DNA of 64,000 nucleotides, taken from NCBI RefSeq assembly GCF_900604345.1, contig NZ_LR026983.1, positions 682,001 to 746,000 on the forward strand, given 5' to 3'. Position numbers and translations under genes: made by a program. Each line of letters begins with the position of its first letter. The first letter of the stretch is position 1. The notes beneath the pieces are model-generated. The model searched no databases. It had not been told where the DNA came from and saw nothing but the letters and a program-made list of their open reading frames with translations. This DNA is from Maliibacterium massiliense (GTDB lineage: Bacteria > Bacillota > Clostridia > Christensenellales > Maliibacteriaceae). This document shows positions 61,756-64,000 of the stretch, piece after piece.

Positions 61756-62238
61756 ATGTTGCGCCAGAAGCGTATTTCCACCCGCACCATCGTCTTTGCC
61801 GCACTCATCGCCGCGGTGTACACCGCGCTTTCGATGGCGCTTAAGCCCATCGCCTTCGGCGTGTTCCAGCTGCGCGTCTCGGAGTGTCTGACGGTGCTGC
61901 CCGCACTCTTTCCCTTTGCCATACCGGGGCTGTTCGTCGGCTGCGCGCTGACCAACCTACTCGGGGGCTACGGCCTGCTGGATATCGTGCTGGGCAGCCT
62001 GGCGACGCTCATCGCGGGCTGCGGCACCTACAAGCTGCGCAGGTACATCTACCTTGCGCCCCTGCCGCCGGTGCTTGCCAATGCGCTGATCGTGGGGTTG
62101 GTGCTGCACATCGCAACCGGCACCCCCTATCTGCTCTGCGCGGGCGCGCTGCTGGTGGAGCAGGGCATCATCTGCTACGGGCTAGGCCTGCCCCTGCTGC
62201 TGCTTCTGCGCAGGCGCGGCCTCACGCCCAAGCTGTAA
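61756..62238 (+). CDS. queT: QueT family queuosine precursor transporter
   Basis: A 160-residue membrane S-component of an ECF transporter, expected to import preQ1 or a related precursor. 'AALIAAVYTALSMALKPIAFGVFQLRVSECLTVLPALFPFAIPGLFVGC' region (residues 16-63) carries the QueT fingerprint 'FQ.RVSE'. AAAGGAG is 12 bases before the ATG. The shared ECF energising module is not in the window. Confidence 0.9.
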   Translation: MLRQKRISTRTIVFAALIAAVYTALSMALKPIAFGVFQLRVSECLTVLPALFPFAIPGLFVGCALTNLLGGYGLLDIVLGSLATLIAGCGTYKLRRYIYLAPLPPVLANALIVGLVLHIATGTPYLLCAGALLVEQGIICYGLGLPLLLLLRRRGLTPKL

Positions 62239-62254
62239 GGCCAGGCGTTTTTTT
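62224..62254 (+). terminator. Possible terminator after queT
   Basis: ACGCC (62224-62228) and GGCGT (62244-62248) flank a long loop, with seven T. The stem overlaps the end of queT and is short. Confidence 0.45.
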
Positions 62255-62338
62255 GCACGATACATCGCGGCATCCGCCCGCTTGCGCGCACGCCTGTGCT
62301 ATGATATAAGAAAACGCGGAAAACAAGGAGGCGGGCGC

Positions 62339-63706
62339 ATGTCCAGGGATTCCCTCGCGCCTTCCAAGCCGCTCTTCGACCGCATCGCGCTGCTTCAGCT
62401 CATCATCCCGCTGATCATCGAGCAGTTTCTGCTGATGGCCGTGGGCATGGCCGATACCGTGATGGTCACCGTATCGGGCGAGGCCGCCGTATCGGGCGTA
62501 TCGCTGGTGGACAGCATCAACACGCTGATCATCCAGGTGTTCTCCGCCCTGTCCACCGGCGGCGCGGTGGTGGTATCCCAGTACCTGGGCAGGCGGGAGC
62601 GCGAAAACGCCCAGACCGCCGCCAAACAGCTCTTTTACATCATGACGGGCGCATCGCTGCTGCTGACGGCTGCCGCGCTGCTGCTGCGCCAGCATATTCT
62701 GGGCATGGTCTTCGGCCAGCTGGACCCCACGGTGATGGACAGCGCCCTGATCTATTTTCTGCTCACCGCGGCCGCCTACCCGTTTATCGGCATCTACAAC
62801 GCCGGCGCGGCGCTGTTTCGCGCCATGGGCAACAGCAAGGTTTCCATGCTCTGCACGCTGGTGGTCAATTTGATCAATATCTCGGTCAACGCGCTGCTCA
62901 TCTACGGCTTCCGCATGGGCGCCGCGGGCGCGGGAATCGGTACCCTGGTCTCCCGCATCGCCGCGGCTGTGATCATCATGGTGCTGCTCAACCGCCCCCA
63001 GCACACGCTGCAGATCAAGGCGCTGTTTCCCCTGCGCTTGCGTGGGGATATGGCCAAGCGTATCCTCTTTATCGGCATCCCGGGTGGCCTGGAAAACGGC
63101 ATGTTCCAGGTGGGCAAGCTGCTGGTGCTCAGCTTGGTCACCACTTTCGGCACCTCGGCCGTGGCCGCCAACGCCATCGCCAACAGCATCGCCGGGGTTG
63201 TCAACGTGCCCGGCATCGCGCTGGGCCTGGGCATTATCACGGTCATCGGCCAGTGCATGGGCGCCGGCCAGACAGATCAGGCCGTCTACTACACCAGATG
63301 CCTGGTCAAAATCGCCTATCTGTGTATGGCCGTCATGGGCGTGACGCTCTTTTTTACGGCGGATTTCCTGGTCACGCTGTTCAACCTCACCCCTGAGGCG
63401 ATGTCCATGGCCGCCCAGGTGCTGCGGCTGTGCGGCATGGGCGTCGTCTTCTTTTGGCCCATGGCCTTTACCCTGCCCAACTCCCTGCGCGCATCGGGCG
63501 ACGCCATCTTCACCATGGTGGTATCTCTGTGCTCCATGTTCGGCTGCCGGGTCGCCCTGAGCTATGTGTTCGGCTGCCCCTGGGGGCTGAACCTCGGCCT
63601 CGTGGGCGTGTGGCTGGGCATGGTCGCCGATTGGGTGGTGCGCGCCGTGATCTTCCTTGTGCGCTACTGGCGGGGCAAGTGGAAGCGCATCAAGGTCATC
63701 GGCTAA
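62339..63706 (+). CDS. MATE family efflux transporter
   Basis: A 455-residue, 12-helix multidrug/toxin exporter. The two homologous halves carry 'IEQFLLMAVGMADTVMVTVSGEAAVSGVSLVD' and 'GIPGGLENGMFQVGKLLVLSLVTTFGTSAVAANAIANSI'. The second belongs to the clostridial (NorM/DinF-like) branch. AGGAGG is seven bases before ATG 62339. It would export drugs or metabolites in exchange for Na+ or H+. Confidence 0.93.
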   Translation: MSRDSLAPSKPLFDRIALLQLIIPLIIEQFLLMAVGMADTVMVTVSGEAAVSGVSLVDSINTLIIQVFSALSTGGAVVVSQYLGRRERENAQTAAKQLFYIMTGASLLLTAAALLLRQHILGMVFGQLDPTVMDSALIYFLLTAAAYPFIGIYNAGAALFRAMGNSKVSMLCTLVVNLINISVNALLIYGFRMGAAGAGIGTLVSRIAAAVIIMVLLNRPQHTLQIKALFPLRLRGDMAKRILFIGIPGGLENGMFQVGKLLVLSLVTTFGTSAVAANAIANSIAGVVNVPGIALGLGIITVIGQCMGAGQTDQAVYYTRCLVKIAYLCMAVMGVTLFFTADFLVTLFNLTPEAMSMAAQVLRLCGMGVVFFWPMAFTLPNSLRASGDAIFTMVVSLCSMFGCRVALSYVFGCPWGLNLGLVGVWLGMVADWVVRAVIFLVRYWRGKWKRIKVIG

Positions 63707-63757
63707 AGGCGCCGTCCGCGCGCGTGCCTCCGGCAAAGACGAGAAGTTTTTTCCCAC

Positions 63758-63785
63758 TTGCAAAGCAGTGCTTTTATGCTATAAT
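63758..63785 (+). promoter_or_regulatory. Promoter of the last gene
   Basis: TTGCAA (63758-63763) and a perfect TATAAT (63780-63785) with a 16-bp spacer. Confidence 0.65.
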
Positions 63786-63857
63786 AGCTTGCGGTGCGCG
63801 GCAGAGACTTCGCGCATCGTATTGTTGTGCCCCGAAAGATGGAGGAGGAAAGAAATC

Positions 63858-64000
63858 ATGACGCAGGATCGTTACGACGTCGTCATCATCGGCGCTGGCC
63901 CCGCCGGCATCTTTACCGCGCTGGAGCTGATGCGCACCGCGCCCAAGGCGCGTGTGCTGATTGTGGAGCGCGGCCGCCAGATTGCAAAACGCACCTGCCC
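63858..64000 (+). CDS. FAD/NAD(P)-dependent oxidoreductase, N-terminal fragment
   Basis: The first 47 residues are visible before the window ends. 'YDVVIIGAGPAGIFTALEL' is a dinucleotide-binding Rossmann motif, followed by the acidic end of strand 2 ('VLIVERG'). The motif 'GRQIAKRTCP' is typical of clostridial flavoproteins annotated as FAD-dependent dehydrogenases. GGAGGAGG lies about ten bases upstream. Confidence 0.85.
   Translation, partial: MTQDRYDVVIIGAGPAGIFTALELMRTAPKARVLIVERGRQIAKRTC

Noticed and set aside
62222..63763. Open frame of 513 codons on the minus strand
   Set aside because: Antisense to the MATE gene, rich in His, Asp and Gln in the manner of shadow frames.

Overview
The window looks like chromosomal DNA of a GC-rich, anaerobic, endospore-lineage Firmicute (class Clostridia; I cannot fix the family). 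Evidence: a leucyl T-box leader in front of leuS, homologues of sporulation proteins (YtaF; an RsfA-like SANT factor), the rpsF-ssb-rpsR and yybS-rplI-dnaB clusters typical of Firmicutes, clostridial families (DUF1292, DUF1540, DUF896, DUF5058, CGGC, YugP), Na+/H+ and pyrophosphate energetics, and AGGAGG ribosome binding sites almost everywhere. No insertion sequence, prophage, CRISPR array or rRNA was seen. Coding density is high, and the high GC produces long spurious antisense frames.

Layout. 1-6 kb: end of a glycosyltransferase overlapping a PlsC acyltransferase, a NagB-like sugar-phosphate enzyme, a possible structured RNA before a methyltransferase, an acetyltransferase, YtaF and a secreted C39-type peptidase. 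6-11 kb: two tandem esterases, then leuS behind its T-box and a DUF1292 protein carrying Cys/His repeats. 11-13 kb: small regulators (Xre, ribbon-helix-helix), a CGGC protein and GNAT. 13-19 kb: dnaB, rplI and yybS, separated by a MerR-type regulator from rpsR, ssb and rpsF. 19-27 kb: gltX, a PHP phosphoesterase coupled to an ATPase, DUF1989, glnS, a NYN-LOTUS protein and pdxA. 27-30 kb: two membrane proteins plus an M20 peptidase, then tRNA-Ser(CGA). 30.4-34 kb: a mostly non-coding stretch ending in a leader with a four-codon upstream ORF before a Mef-like efflux pump, then an NhaC antiporter. 34-42.5 kb: GH3 glucosidase, a two-component system with a third anchored protein, and the TrkH/TrkA potassium system. 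42.6-48.7 kb: PopT, OadG, OadB, DUF47, Pit and a membrane pyrophosphatase, all on the minus strand. 49-64 kb: assorted small proteins, HisK, asnS, YugP, two DUF1540 proteins, a PanE-like reductase, membrane proteins, QueT behind a putative riboswitch, a MATE pump and the start of a flavoprotein.

Regulation by RNA is the most striking theme. The leuS T-box is clear. The MFS leader has a promoter, an uORF (MSIR), mutually exclusive helices and a terminator, which fits ribosome-stalling attenuation of a drug-efflux gene. gltX has a consensus promoter and a terminator-like hairpin directly before its ribosome binding site. queT has a terminator-ended leader that fits a preQ1-type switch. rpsF has a hairpin like the S6:S18 autoregulatory site.

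All functional calls are from sequence recognition without database search.
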